A DNA stretch of 64,000 nt from Symsagittifera roscoffensis (Eukaryota; Xenacoelomorpha; Acoela; Convolutidae), in NCBI RefSeq assembly GCF_963678635.1, contig NC_087064.1:3719926-3783925 (forward strand), written 5' to 3'. Below the pieces are notes generated by a model, which did no database searches, had not been told where the DNA came from, and saw nothing but the letters and a program-made list of their open reading frames with translations. Made by a program: the position numbers and the translations under genes. This document shows positions 1-12,600 of this stretch, piece after piece. The first letter of the stretch is position 1, and each line of letters opens with the position of its first letter.

Positions 1-1
1 T

Positions 2-3000
2 CAGAGCTACGGGACCCAGTCCATTTTGAAAGTAGGTCTCAACCGACCATTGATGCGGGAAGTCCATGACAAACTTGATGAGTGTGAAGGGAGATTGAGT
101 GAGTTGTTGATTGACTCAGCCACTGACGAAAGTGAAGCGAACTCTCCCATCAAGATGACACCGCAGGAAAGGAACGATGCGATCGAAACTGGTGATTGAT
201 AAGATCAACGAGATGAAGATGAAGTTAGGCAGCAAAGTGATACCGATAAGAGCTGTCAATTCAGCGAAAAGAAAACGAGTAGAAGAGGTCATGGATTTGA
301 GACAAGGTGATTATCAATTGCCTGGCACGGACAGAATGTTAACTGATGTAGCAATGGTGCCACCCATTCTCATGGCAGGGATAAAGTCAACAGCTTATAA
401 ATCCAAAAGGAGTGATCGCACTCTGACTGGAGCAACCTTGGAAATGGAGATACTCAGCCAATGTGGAGAAAGTACCATGAAAGACTTTAAACCGTCTCCC
501 ATGAACCACGGAAAGGGAAGTCTCGCAGGACAACTAGTACCAGTGGAGTATAACCGACTGACAGTGTCGGAGATTGTGTCATTAGATGAACCCGCCGGTG
601 GATACATGGAGATGTTGGAGTACCGAAACTCGGCTAGAGGCTATGTGATGGCTCTGGAAGACAAGACTGCCATGGAAGGTTATCTGGAGACAATGTTGCA
701 AGGCAACACCCTCAAGCAGAAGGCGTACGGGACTCTAGCGTCGTCTGAGATGCAGACGGAAACGATTGAGCAATTAGTGAGCCTTCCATGGAAAGCAGTG
801 GTGTTGAGGTACTTCGAAGAGGAAATGAGGACTACGCCGAGAATACACGCTCTCGTGGCAATACCTTACGTGAGAACCGAATTACAACTCAGGTTTGCCT
901 GGTGCATGATGGGATTGACTCGCAAGGAATATGACTCAGAAGAAAGGAAAAGGTCAAAAGAAAAAAAGGTATTCCTGATGACGAACCTGAGGGATCTGAT
1001 AATCCAGGAGGGAATGGCAGTAGCGTGCGCGAAGCGGAGAGACGCTCTCTGTTTCATTCGATTCCTGATAGAGCAGATTTCAGTGCCCGCATTGAACACC
1101 TGTGTCAAGATGCTGAGGGAGGGCGATGAACGAGTAAGAGCCTTACTCTTGCTAGCATCAGAGCAAGCCGATGAGGGTGAATATGAAAGAACCTGAAGAG
1201 CTAGAACCCATGAGGAAAATAGACGAAATCAGGAGATTCACAAACAAGGAGCTGAGACTCACTAAAGAATCTATGGGAGCACTGCTGAAATCCAGTGACT
1301 ACTGTGGACCGATCAGGAAGAAGTCATACAGCTACGTGTCTTGGAAGAAAAGGTGACTGCACCTTCCGTGCCAAAATCCGACAAACGAGTGGAGTTTGGA
1401 TTGGGATTCTCAGAAGAATTACTGATAACGAGCTTGGTGGTAGTGTGGGAACTGATGAGACCATCATGGTGTCCTAGTGCCAATGCTGACTCGATACTAC
1501 GGGCGACACAAGATGTGCAGAGGGAACTAATTGCAGACTGTAACCTGCGTGACCTTAACATCATCTATAATGTGATGACAAAAGCCTCTAGGAGCAACGG
1601 GGAAGAAAGAGTGGAGTTGCCTGGCTGGGACCAGAAGACTGGGTCAAACCTGGTAGCTGTCTGGCAGAAGTCTGTGGACTGGACGGTCAAGTTTGTGGAA
1701 GTCTGGATTGCGTGAAAACCCTAGAGAGACAACACAAGCAGTTGACGATATTGTTTGGGAACGTTGTGATGAAAGCAAGGACGGAAACGGAACTGATCGC
1801 AGATTGCCATGGAGGAACCGAGGTGAATCTAGTGACTGCACTAGGATTCTACAGCATGTTTGGTTCTTTAGAGTCACTATTGAAGCTAGAACAAAAACAT
1901 GAGATGGTCACAGCCATTAGTGTAGAAGTGTTCCCAGGGAGTTTTACAAACTGAGCAAAAGCACATAGGAAATGGAGAGAAGCGATCGAGGTGGAAATGA
2001 ACATCCGACACAGTGAAATTTATCGTAGACCATCAGGAGCACGATATTTGGTGGGATCGACATTAGCTCCAATGTGCAAGAGCAGATATCCGGTGCATTT
2101 TGTAGCTGTGGATGTAAAGAGTACGAGAACGATTGTGGATCAAGCCTTCTCTTTGCCAAAGTGTGTGAGACTAACGAGAATGTCGGAAAAATCTTACGAG
2201 TTACTGTGTAAAATGTTCTCAGCAGTTCCAGAGAAAACGAAGGAGGAGTTGGAATCGATACTGGGAAGGAAGTTCATGGGATACGTGAGTGGGAACTTCA
2301 GTGACTTTGAGAGACAGAAACAGAGAGGATCAACCGTTACAGATTACAATACAGTAGACGAGAATGATAAAGTCCAACGAGTGATGATGGAAGTGGAACC
2401 ATTACTGGAAGCTTCGGGAAAGCGTAATTGGAGGAGCATCATATTGACACATGAAGAATTTCCCTGCCACTGCTTGCTGCAAACATGTTGGTATCCAGGG
2501 CGTAGTAATCTGGTGCTGATCTGGGACTCTGGAGAGCTGCTCTCCATGGGTTTACCAGACTCATCACGGCCCATAACAATAGTGATAGTGGGAGTTATGA
2601 TGGCGATAAGGTGGCTGGAGGCTCATGTGAGAGAGAACAATAGACAGGAGGCGCCAACGAGAGAACAATTGCAGAAATTGGATTGTCTAAAAGACTTAGA
2701 TCTTTTTGAGACCATGTGCAAGATTCTGAACATTCCGATGGAAGTAAAAAAGATATGGGCAAGAAGACGACTGTTGCCATGGTTTAGAGCCAACATGACT
2801 GCATGGTTGTACGAATATGCCAAAAAGCATATGTCGAAGTACGACAGAGTGTACAGTGGGTATCAGCTGGACATTGGGGCAGGAGTTTTCAAGCGAGCTT
2901 TCGTGACTCATCAAAATGCAGAGACCACCGCGGTGAAGAGAATTTTCAGGACAAGTGAACGTAGTGGAAAAGAAAAAGAAGAGATGTTGAAGGAAGATTT

Positions 3001-3040
3001 GGAGAGAAACGTGACGTTGTCTCTCCACAACAGCTTCTAA
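2..3040 (+). pseudogene. ORF3-like protein of element A, frameshifted
   Basis: Collinear with about residue 500 to near the C-terminus of element B's ORF3 (19924-24819), but broken into pieces in different frames: 2-199, 177-1196, 1171-1356, 1341-1715, 1712-1954 and 1991-3040. Shared short motifs in the same order include RPSWCP, PKCVRL, EPLLEASG, PWFRA and LSLHNSF. The copy stops with TAA right after LSLHNSF, while B continues about 60 residues with a Ser/Thr-rich tail. Function unknown. No membrane segment or known fold is evident. At least four frame changes show it is inactive. The divergence is that of a related family, not of a recent duplicate of B. Confidence 0.7.
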
Positions 3041-3181
3041 CGGAACAGAGAGTTTAACGTGGATCCCCTACCTTGTTGTAAACAGAGGGTAGAAGAGCAG
3101 AGGGTAGAAGACTGCTTCCAACAGCGTCAGAATAGGTAATGATGTGTTGCAAGACACAGAAACTGAAAGTGCAGAGTCAAT

Positions 3182-3281
3182 GTCGCAAGAGGAGGAGATG
3201 GAGCATTGACAATTGGCCGAAAAACAGGATGCAAAAAGAAAGAAAATTAGAAGAATTTAGAAATTTTAGAACTTCTAAACG
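3182..3281 (+). repeat. 100-bp direct repeat, left copy
   Basis: A 100-bp block from GTCGCAAGAG to CTTCTAAACG, identical by eye to 26131-26230. Here it directly precedes the truncated 5' LTR of element B. It contains element A's polypurine tract and the start of A's LTR. It is far too long to be an integrase target-site duplication (4-6 bp). Confidence 0.85.
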
Positions 3282-4151
3282 GTCATATTTGGAAGTTTGA
3301 CCTTGAGAAGAGCAGAAAATACTTGATTTTGAAGTGAAATTTAATTTTTCAAAATTTCGAAAGGAACATGTCATGCACGATTTTCTCGCGATAACTGAAA
3401 ATCAGAAAAAGAAATCAGAGCAATTTTAGAACAATTGCGGGGAAGTTGTCAATTAAAAACGAGTGGGAAATTGCTATTCGCAATTTCCATCATAGTGAAC
3501 GAGAGTAGAGCTGTCCTACTTGAAATAGAAGACAGAGTATCCCCGAGAGAGCGATTACTAAAGTTGGACCAGAGTGAACCTTCAGCGGAAAGGCGGACAA
3601 CTGGAGTGTCCCAACGGTCCAAGAGAACTCAAATTCTAGAGCATGAACTTATCCTTGCTGTCCAAACTATAAAACATTAAACTTCTCTTAGTTATTTATT
3701 TCTTGAGTTAGTTACTGACTGGATTATTTTCCCAACTCTTGAGAGCGCTGATATGTGAGTACGAATTTAAATTCTAGAGTGTGTTTTATGATTGTTATGT
3801 TGAGGTAAGGCGAGTTTTAGGTTGATCCATCTGAAATGGATCAAAGTCACACTGTCTAATAAAAAGTAACCTAACGGATTGTTCCAACCCGGTTTTTAAC
3901 GGCGTTCATGTATTTTGGGTATCTAGAGACCTAAGTATGGGGACGTTTCTAATTCTAGAGTGGGGGGATATTTTAGTAGTAGCCTTTAAGCTGTAACGGG
4001 TCGTAGTCTCATGTCACAAGCGAACCGAACTGGCTCCGACCGTTCTTGAGGTGGGAAAACACAAGAGATAGTGTCCCTGACCCTTGAGCCAGTGGTTATA
4101 GGGCCTATTTTTCTTAAGCCTCATGTGTGACTGCAGTAGACGAATGTTACA
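3282..4151 (+). repeat. Element B 5' LTR, 5'-truncated
   Basis: 870 bp identical by eye and in length to 25261-26130, ending GTTACA. It lacks the first ~395 bp (most of U3) present in the 3' LTR at 24866-25260. TATA box TATAAAA at 3668-3674 and poly(A) signal AATAAA at 3858-3863 remain, so the promoter core may still work without the upstream U3. An 81-codon open frame inside (3435-3680) has no ATG and is not called. Confidence 0.85.
3668..3674 (+). promoter_or_regulatory. TATA box in element B 5' LTR
   Basis: TATAAAA about 190 bp before the LTR poly(A) signal. Start of transcription is expected about 25-30 bp downstream, near 3700, which would define the U3/R border. Confidence 0.6.
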
Positions 4152-4162
4152 TAGTGTTTTTA

Positions 4163-4177
4163 TGGCGCTCCTGGGTG
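4163..4177 (+). promoter_or_regulatory. Candidate primer-binding site of element B
   Basis: Starts with TGG, the complement of the tRNA CCA end, 11 nt after the LTR end. The distance is a little longer than usual and no tRNA has been matched, so this is tentative. Confidence 0.3.
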
Positions 4178-4639
4178 TTTACGACATCAAGACTACGGAG
4201 TCGAACCCACTTGAGACAGCTTCGGGCTGAATGCCCATTCTAGAGTACCGGCGGTACGGTTCGACAGGAACGTGCAAACCTTCCGGTTGTACCGTGATAG
4301 CTTTTTAAGAAAACTCGAGAAAATTTCCTGGTGCGCTCTCCGAACGAGGCTTAGCTAACCGAGTATAGGGGGGCAACTAGGGGGACAAAAACACGAGCAA
4401 AAAGAAAAAAAGCAAAACAAAAACCAAAAAAGAATAGAAAAAGGAACAAAAACCATAAAACGAAAAAAGACAGTGACTTTGACACCAGATTAGTTGGATC
4501 AAACCTTTATATTAATTAAATAGTATACCCATACTGTTTTACAAGTTCGATCGTTTCGATCAACCTAGCAATTTAAACCAGTAAACTGAATAAAGTGCCC
4601 AAAGTGGGGCGTTGTCAAGGGTTTTCAGATAGCTTGGAA

Positions 4640-4915
4640 CTTAGCTGGACCAATAGGAGACTTGACTGGAAGAGGTGACCAGCCGAGTGGGAAAGTGGTT
4701 CAGGGACACTTGAGCTGAACCAATAGGAGACTTGACTGGAAGAGGTGACCAGCCGAGTGGGAAAGTGGTTCAGGGACACTGAGCTGAACCAATAGGAGAC
4801 TTGACTGGAAGAGGTGACCAGCCGAGTGGGAGAGTGGTTCAGGGACACTTGGCTGAACCAATAGGAGACTGGACTGGAACAGGTGACCAGTCGAGTGGGA
4901 AAGCAGCCAAGAAGG
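4640..4915 (+). repeat. Minisatellite, 4 copies, 69-70-bp unit
   Basis: Four near-identical units, each with CCAATAGGAGACT, GTGACCAG and GTTCAGGGACACT. The CAATAGGAG core recurs at 4651, 4721, 4790 and 4859. The last unit is the most diverged. Open frames across it on both strands are repeat artefacts. Confidence 0.9.
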
Positions 4916-5121
4916 ATTTGGCAATTCTCGAGTTCTCAAGTTGGGCAGAACGGGTATCGTTAGAATCCACATTACATTATAGGAGATAAGTGTAAAATTG
5001 GATAAGCGAAATCCCCCAGTTTTGAGGAACGTTTTTACTTGAGCAGGCCTGGAAACAGGTCTACGGTTTTCTCTTGAGAGGTTTAGCACCCGGCGCTTAA
5101 AGTAATTTTTAGGCTTAAGAA

Positions 5122-5155
5122 GGGGGGCTAGAAAGGGGGGAGGTTAGAAGGGGGG
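5122..5155 (+). other. G-tract cluster (possible G-quadruplex)
   Basis: Three runs of six G (5122-5127, 5135-5140, 5150-5155) separated by 7 and 9 nt, with GG pairs nearby. On the sense strand, so it would be in the genomic RNA. Confidence 0.5.
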
Positions 5156-5761
5156 CTGGTTAAGTTAGAGGTTGGCGGTTGTAAATTGTAAAAAGGGGGA
5201 AATTAGAGTAACTAATTAGTCGACATCGTTGACTTAGTTACATTAGAAATTAACACGCGTTGGTAATATTAGGTGGAGATCCAGAATTCAACTCGAGTTA
5301 AGACTGGTACGCTGGTTGGTTTGGCAGGGGGGACCGGATATAGACAGCTTTTGTGATACCCCATAAGATCACTAGTGGGGGGAGGAAAGCGCGTGGCAAT
5401 TAGGTACCAGACATTTTTTTTTGGACGAAAGGTAGACATTGGTCACCTTTGAATTTCAGGTGGGCTCATTTTTCTGTTTTTATTATTTTTCTTACTTAGA
5501 TTTTTGTTGCATTTTAGTGAGGATTTGTGTTTGGTTTTATACGAACAGGTGATCACAAGATACCTGCGCACCTACATTGAAATAGAAACAACCAAAAAGA
5601 AGAGGGGGTCAGCATTTGGCTTTTAAGAGAGGGTTTTTGGGAAAATTTTACTAGAGCTCGAGTGGTGGTACAAGGTACGGTGGTTCAAGAAGACCCTACA
5701 ACGAGGAAGACACTCCGTGACGAGTATTGGGACAAGACCGAAGAAGTCTTAAAACAGAGCA

Positions 5762-6310
5762 GTCTTGGGACAGGGTCTTGGGACAGTGGTCTTGGGACAG
5801 TGGTCTTGGGACAGGGTCTTGGGACAGGGTCTTGGGACAGTGGTCTTGGGACAGGGTCTTGGGACAGTGGTCTTGGGACAGTGGTCTTGGGACAGGGTCT
5901 TGGGACAGAGTCTTGGGACAGGGTCTTGGGACAGTGGTCTTGGGACAGTGGTCTTGGGACAGGGTCTTGGGACAGTGGTCCTGGGACAGTCTTGGGACAG
6001 TGGTCTTGGGACACTAGTCTTGGGACACTAGTCTTGGGACACCAGCCTTGGGACACTGGTCTTGGGACACTACCCTTGGGACACTAGTCTTGGGATACCA
6101 GCCTTGGGACAGTAGTCTTGGGACACTAGCCTTGGGACACTAGTCTTGGGACAGTAGTCTTGGGACACTGGTCTTGGGACACTACCCTTGGGACAGTAGT
6201 CTTGGGACACTAGCCTTGGGACACTAGCCTTGGGACAGTAGTCTTGGGACACTAGCCTTGGGACACTGGTCTTGGGACAGTAGTCTTGGGACACTAGTCT
6301 TGGAACAGTG
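5762..6310 (+). repeat. Minisatellite of 13-14-bp CTTGGGACA units
   Basis: About 39 tandem units built on CTTGGGACA plus a 4-5-bp variable tail. The 5' half (to about 6000) uses tails GTGGT and GGGT. The 3' half uses CTAGT, GTAGT, CTGGT, CTACC and CTAGC. The change of tail types near 6003 suggests two expansion phases. All frames are open on both strands because the unit has few stops; none is a gene. Confidence 0.95.
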
Positions 6311-6616
6311 GTCTTGGTACAAGGGTCTTAGGACACTAGCGGAGAGTACTGTGATAGTGACGAATAGTCTTGGGACGGTATAGAAATTGAAGTCAAATTA
6401 CAACAAGTGCGTTTTAAGACAGAATAAGACAAATCGAAATAGGTAGGGTTAAGACCAAATTAAGGAAAATTTTTCGGAGGTTTTAGAAAGAGAATTGGAT
6501 AAGGTTTTTAACACGTTGTACAGAGTTTGTTACCACAAAAAATATTTTTTTTTACCCTTAGAATAGAATCGTGTATATAATAAAATTGTAAATAGAAGCA
6601 GTTGTAAATAGAAATA

Positions 6617-9600
6617 ATGAGGCGGAGTAGGGTACCGGTGCTCGAAAAAAGGTCAAGTGGATCAAACACGAAGTATAATTCATCGCTGCGCGGAACGACA
6701 TCAACGGGCCCAAAGATAACGAAGACGAATTTTTCAGTTAACATGGTCAGCACAAGGAGTACAGCGGAGAACAGGGCGAAAGAGGGCACGGAAGGGGAGC
6801 GAGTAGAACCCACCATCGAGATTGATCTAGAGACACCAGATCAAAGTGTGGATGAAACAAGGAAGATGGCGACAGAGTCAACTCCAATGCCCAATGCAGA
6901 GGAACCGAACCAGAAACCCATAGAGTTCTCACCGATAGATGACGCGGAAGATGCAATAGGCAACACCGAAGAAACGGTGAAAGAAGACTCTCAAGTAAAG
7001 AGGACATCTTTTACGGAAAAATTGGGAATAATGTTCGGAATAAAAACGAAAGAAAACGTGACTGAAGAACCGAAAGTAGAAAGAGCACGAACATTTGGTA
7101 CAGTGAGCACGAAAACGACAGAAACCGGCCAGAATGAGGAACAAGCTAAAGCAGAGGCTAAGGCCGAAGAGAAATTCACGGCTGACCATGAAGAGACTAC
7201 CATTGAGCTGGGCGACTTGTTGGCGAAATTAAATCAGATCGACAAAAGACTTAAGAACAGTGAAGAAGACAGAGAGGTGATAAAAAAGGAGATAAGATAC
7301 AACAAGCACGAGTATCTAGACAGTTATTTTAACCTGGCTAAGGCAACAGAGGAGAGACTCAAGGAGATGTCAGACAAGGTAGAAGCCACCAATGAAGAAC
7401 GAGAAAAGAACATCAAAACAGACATGCAACAGTTGAAGAACCGATATGATGATGTCAACAGCCAATTAGGGAGCCTGGAAAGGAGAATGGACACAATGAG
7501 CAAGAGTCAAGCCGAGAGTTCGTGTGCAATACAGGCGAAGTTGGATGCAATCTTGAGAGGTTCTACTCCACAAGAAAGACCGGCAGCGGATCGTACGCAA
7601 AGCACCAGAGTTGACTTTGTAGAACCACAAAGGAACAAACGGCAATCGACACCGTTGCCCTTAACCAGGGATGCGATAAGCATAGCACCAACAACTGCGA
7701 AAACAATAATGAAGAATGGAACGTCGAATACAACGGCTGCTCCGGGAGATTCAACAGCTAACAGCAACACAGGACCAGATGCTATGACATGGGCCAGCAC
7801 TTGGGAGATGATGAACAGGACTCTAGAGGCCTTCGCCACGAGGAACACTGACTCGAGCGACAGGAGAGAGGGAAAATCAAGAAAGACATTCAAGAAGCCA
7901 AAAGAATTCAAGGACGACTCCGATGGATGCATTGACACTTGGGTGGAAGTGATGAGATTACATCTAGAGCAAGACAACTTGAGTGACGAAAGGCAAGCAT
8001 GCACAGCCATACTGAGCAACTTGGAAGGAACGGCATTAAAATGCGTGGTCGCAAAGAAGGAGGAAGAACGCGACACCGCGGACAAGATCTTCGAGATATT
8101 GCTGAATCGATTCGGGTCAGGCATGAAGGGTCACCAAGCGATGATGCGATTTGAAAAGAGAAGGCAGAGGGACGACGAGTCAATAGATCGGTTCCTAGAT
8201 GACCTCGAGAGCTTGAGAAGGAGGAGTGACCCAGAGGAGTCGACAAATAGACGGAACTTTAGCATTGCCTCGAAGTTCATCGATGGGGTGAAAAGTGATG
8301 ACTTAAGGACAATGTTAGCAACATACTACACATTGTCGAAGGACAGCGCACCCACCCCAGAAGAAATGAGACAGAAATCAAGAGAATACATGCTGATGAA
8401 ACCTAAGAAGTACTCATATTCCGAAAACAGGAACACGCAAGGGGGAAGCCAACCCCAGAGGTCATCATGGTACAAACCTAGAGATGATATGGTCAAGCGT
8501 AGATCATGCGCGAACTGCGGGTCAGCGGATCATCATGTGGCTGACTGCACAACGTACAAACAAGGCATGAAGAGCCTAGGTTATGCACCGGATGAGGAGG
8601 ATATGAGCCAGATGGAGGAACACGAGTACTATAATGGCTTGATCATCAAGATAGGCGCCAGATGCTTCTTCTGTAATCAGGAGGGGCACTTCAGAATGGA
8701 TTGTCCCTTGTTCTGGGAAGCGGTCAAGGACCAGAATCACCCCAAACATAAGTTGGCATTAGCGGCGGTGCAGAATCAGCGGAACAGGCAAAACGAGTTT
8801 GAATCTAGGAACTTGGGGGCACCAAACACCGAATTGCCGACGAAGACAGTGAAAGCTGTTACACATGTTAGCGGTGCGTTAGAGTCCGCGGCCGGAAGCT
8901 CTCTAGAGATAAATTATGAGAAAGCGGCGACGGAAGCAATTGCCAAAGTGAAACAAGATCTGGCTGCGAAAGAGATAGAGCAACGACTAAAGTTGGAGAT
9001 CGAAAGACAGAATTTTAACGAAGCATTAACCGGATCGAACTCAATACCAGAGGCTAGAACGGGCTCAATGAAGACCGGGAATTGTAACACCGTGAAAATG
9101 GTGACAGGTAAACCTTTTGGGATATCGAAAATCGGAGCAAGAATAATGTCGATAATCACAGTGGGCGGACACGAGGTAACCAGAAACTTGAGCGAGCCGA
9201 GCGACCAGACGATAATGCACATTGACGTGTATGCAGACTACTTGAGTAGAATAAGTCCACAAACGACTTCTAGAGCGCTCAGGGCACTACTCACGAGAGG
9301 GGGCAGCAAATCGGTACGTGTTGATAATAGGTACACTGAAGCTTATGGTCCACACGAGGTCATGCTGAATATAGATGGAATCAACATCTACACAAAGACG
9401 ATGATAACATGCGACGAAGACCTAATTGGACAAATCTATGTAGGGAAAGAAGAATTGAAAGTAAGATCGATTGGACACTGCGCTATGCTCGAAGAAGATG
9501 CAATGCACATCGGGACGGAAGCAGACGTGACAGGGCACGTGCTAGACATAAATGGCAAAAAGACTCAGTTACGTGGATTACTCGACACGGGAGCAGTCTT

Positions 9601-12600
9601 GAGCGTCATACCAATCGAAACATGGGAAAAAATGGGCTTTGACAAAGGTGACTTGATAGACTCTAGAATACGGCTGTCAGCTGCAAACAAAGGGGCCCTT
9701 CGGGTGTTGGGCAGGACGCCGATAATAGCTCTCAATTTGGGGGAACGTAACCTGTGGATGAGCTTCATCGTGGTAGAAAACCTAGATGAATCTGACCAAT
9801 TCATCTTGGGCAGAGACTTCATCAGGAACTTCGACGTAACGATTGATCTAAATAATGCAATGTTCAGGATACGGAACCCGGATAGGAGGTACGCAATCAA
9901 ACCGGTAAATTTAATAATGGCAAATGAAAACAAAGCACCGGTATTCTTGAGTAGGAGAGTGAGGTTAAAAGCTAATGAAGCGGCAATCGTAAGCTTGAGG
10001 ATGAAAAATTATAATGAACTAAGTGACAACAAGCAAGTGTGTATAGTTCCAAATCCTAATAGTCAAAGCGCTGCTGTTTTAGGAAGATCATTTTCGATAA
10101 CGAAGAGCGGCCTCTGCGTCAGTGTCTTGTTGAATACCCTTGATATACCGATCACGATACAGAGAGGGAGGAAGCTGGGATATGCTTTACCGGTTAAAAC
10201 TCGATATGAAACAATTGAAAACTCAAAACAAAATGAAGTTGTTGATTGTCCCAACCACAGGGACAAAATTTGTATCTTGAGACGATTGCAGAGAATAAAA
10301 GATTCTTCAGGTCTTATCAAATCACTTAAGTCAGAAACGGACGATGGGCTTTCGAGCTGTTCGAACTTTCCAGAGAGACCCACACTAGATGAAATGCAAA
10401 TTGATAAACCGGTTCTGCCGGAGATTGAACATTTAAGGGGCAAACTGAAAGATGAACAGCTCGAAGCTATCAAGGACGTACTAGAGCGAAACGAGGAGGT
10501 CTTTTCAAGGCATAAGGCGGATATCGGGTGTTGTAATTTTGTTGAACATGAAATTGAACTTGAGGAAAACGCGGTACCACACAGGGAGGGGGCGAGGCGC
10601 ATGACCCCACACAAATCGGACGCGTGTAGAAAAGAAATCGAAACGTTACTAGAGTATGACATGATAGAACCATCCAAGTCACCGTGGGCGTGTGGAGTAG
10701 TGATGGCAAAAAAGAAAGGCGACCAGTTAAGGTTTTGTTGTGACTTTCGATACCTGAACTCCGTCACGGTGAAGGATGCCTATCCCATACCTAGAATTGA
10801 TGAGAGCCTCTCGAAGTTAGGTGATGCAAAATTTTTTACGACTCTTGATTTAGGCTCGGCTTTTTGGCAGGTACCATTAAGGAAGCAAGACAGGGACAAG
10901 ACAGGGTTCGCCTGCGAGTTGGGTCTGTTTCAATGGAAACGGATGCCGTTTGGACTCTGCAATGCAACAGCCACGTTTCAGCGGCTGATGGCACACGCGT
11001 TGATAGGCGTGACGAAGAAGTACGGCAACCTGGTAATGTGCTACGTGGACGACGTGGTAATAGCGACGCCGACACTAGAAGACCACATCGAGAGGCTTGA
11101 CGAGGTGTTCGCGTGCATGAAGAGATCGGGGCTGAAGTGTAAACCATCAAAGTGCGAGATACTCAAGGACTCGATTAAATACTTGGGAAGGATGGTAGAT
11201 AAGCACGTCATTAGACCTGATCCAGACGCCGTGGAAGCAGTCCTAACCTGGAAATCACCGAAGACGGAGCACCAGCTGATGAGCTTCCTGGGTTTCGCCA
11301 ACTATTATAGAGAATTCATCAAGGGCTATGCGGACAAGGTATACCCGATGCAACAACTAATGAGACATAAGGGCAAGAAGTTCACGTGGAACAACGCGGC
11401 AGAAGAGTCATTCCAGAGAATAAAGAAAGAGCTATGTGAGGCACCAGTACTGGGTATGCCGACAGAGAAGGGGATGTACGTGCTAGACACGGACGCGTCA
11501 GTAGTCGCCATTTCTGGGATTCTCCATCAAGAACAAGAATGGAATGGGAAGACAGTCTTGAGACCAATAGCATACGGGAGCAAGGTCCTAAGTGACACAG
11601 AAATGAAGTACGGAGCACCGAAAGCAGAGATGTTCGCGGTGGTCACCTTTGTCGAAAAATACAGAGCATACCTAGGCAGTGAGCCCTTCAAGCTGCGAGT
11701 CGACAACCGAGCACTAAGCTGGCTGAAAACGTACTCAATGGACCAGAGCTATATTGGGAGGTGGATAGTTCGCTTGGATGGATACAACATGATAATTGAG
11801 CACAGAACACGAGATAAACATCAAAATGCTGACAGCTTGAGTAAGAAGACGGAGTTCTACGAGAGGCAAGAACAAAGAGAGGCGGACAGACCTGAGATCA
11901 AAGACGGCTTCTCCTTTATGGACAAAGAAACGTACGACAGTCTTCCACTCACGAGATGGCTGGACAAATCAGGCAAACCGATAGAAGATCATCCCGAATT
12001 GCCGAAAGAGCCTCTTGAAAAGACCATCTTGAAGAAAAATAGAGGGATTCCGATAGGAATAATGCTCAAGTCCAAGATCGTGAGGGAGACACTCAAGGCA
12101 AAAGGTTATGATCTCACCCAGGTAGAGGAGGGAACGGTCCGAATAGATGAAGACTTAATGAGGTTGCTTGAGAAACTATCAGATGACAAGCCCGTGATCC
12201 AAGGGAAAGGTCAGGAGGCACCGGAACTAACCATACTTCGGAGAGAAGAAACAGTGAACAATACTGACGTCTCAAAAGGAAGCATCACTGATAGCAAGGA
12301 AGTTGTGCGATCACTAGTTGAAAAAATCCCCGACAAAATTCTGGAGCAGACAAAAGTCAGGGATAAGAAAGTAACATTCAGAGAAGAAGTTGAACACCTG
12401 GGACTAGATCAAGAGTCCGGGGAGTGGTCCAGATTCATGGAAGAAGACGAAACCGGAGAAGGGAAATTGTCCGGGGAGCGTGAAGAATGGGATGAAGACT
12501 CGGATGAGAGCAGCGAAGACCAAGACAGTCTATGCATGATACTGGCGGAAGAGAAGATAAGACAGCACGACAGGGAATTACAGACGGATCCATCTTCAGG

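Larger units (their letters stand above)
1..3281 (+). mobile_element. Element A, 3' part (left of nested element B)
   Basis: Remains of an LTR retrotransposon whose 5' part lies outside the window. It holds a decayed relative of element B's ORF3, a short 3' untranslated stretch (3041-3186), a polypurine tract (about 3187-3203) and the first ~75 bp of an LTR. The sequence resumes at 26131, right of element B, where the complete LTR is found. Relationship to B is inferred from ORF3 homology and from the shared LTR end GAATGTTACA. Confidence 0.7.
4152..6616 (+). other. Element B 5' leader (long, repeat-rich, non-coding)
   Basis: About 2.5 kb between LTR and ORF1. A possible primer-binding site starts with TGG at 4163 (TGGCGCTCCTGGGTG), 11 nt after the LTR; I cannot match it to a tRNA. 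Other contents: an A-rich stretch (4386-4470), a 69-70-bp minisatellite (4640-4915), a G-tract cluster (5122-5155), and a 13-14-bp minisatellite (about 5762-6310). Packaging or internal-initiation signals could lie here; nothing in the sequence proves it. Confidence 0.6.

Noticed and set aside
3435..3680. 81-codon open frame in both LTR copies of element B (also 25414-25659)
   Set aside because: No ATG, spans the TATA box, and is identical only because the LTRs are identical.
5662..6294. Several 70-140-codon open frames on both strands over the CTTGGGACA array
   Set aside because: A repeat unit almost without stops opens all frames; the proteins are pure repeats.
4640..6310. CRISPR array
   Set aside because: Repeats are contiguous with no unique spacers, and the DNA is animal nuclear sequence.
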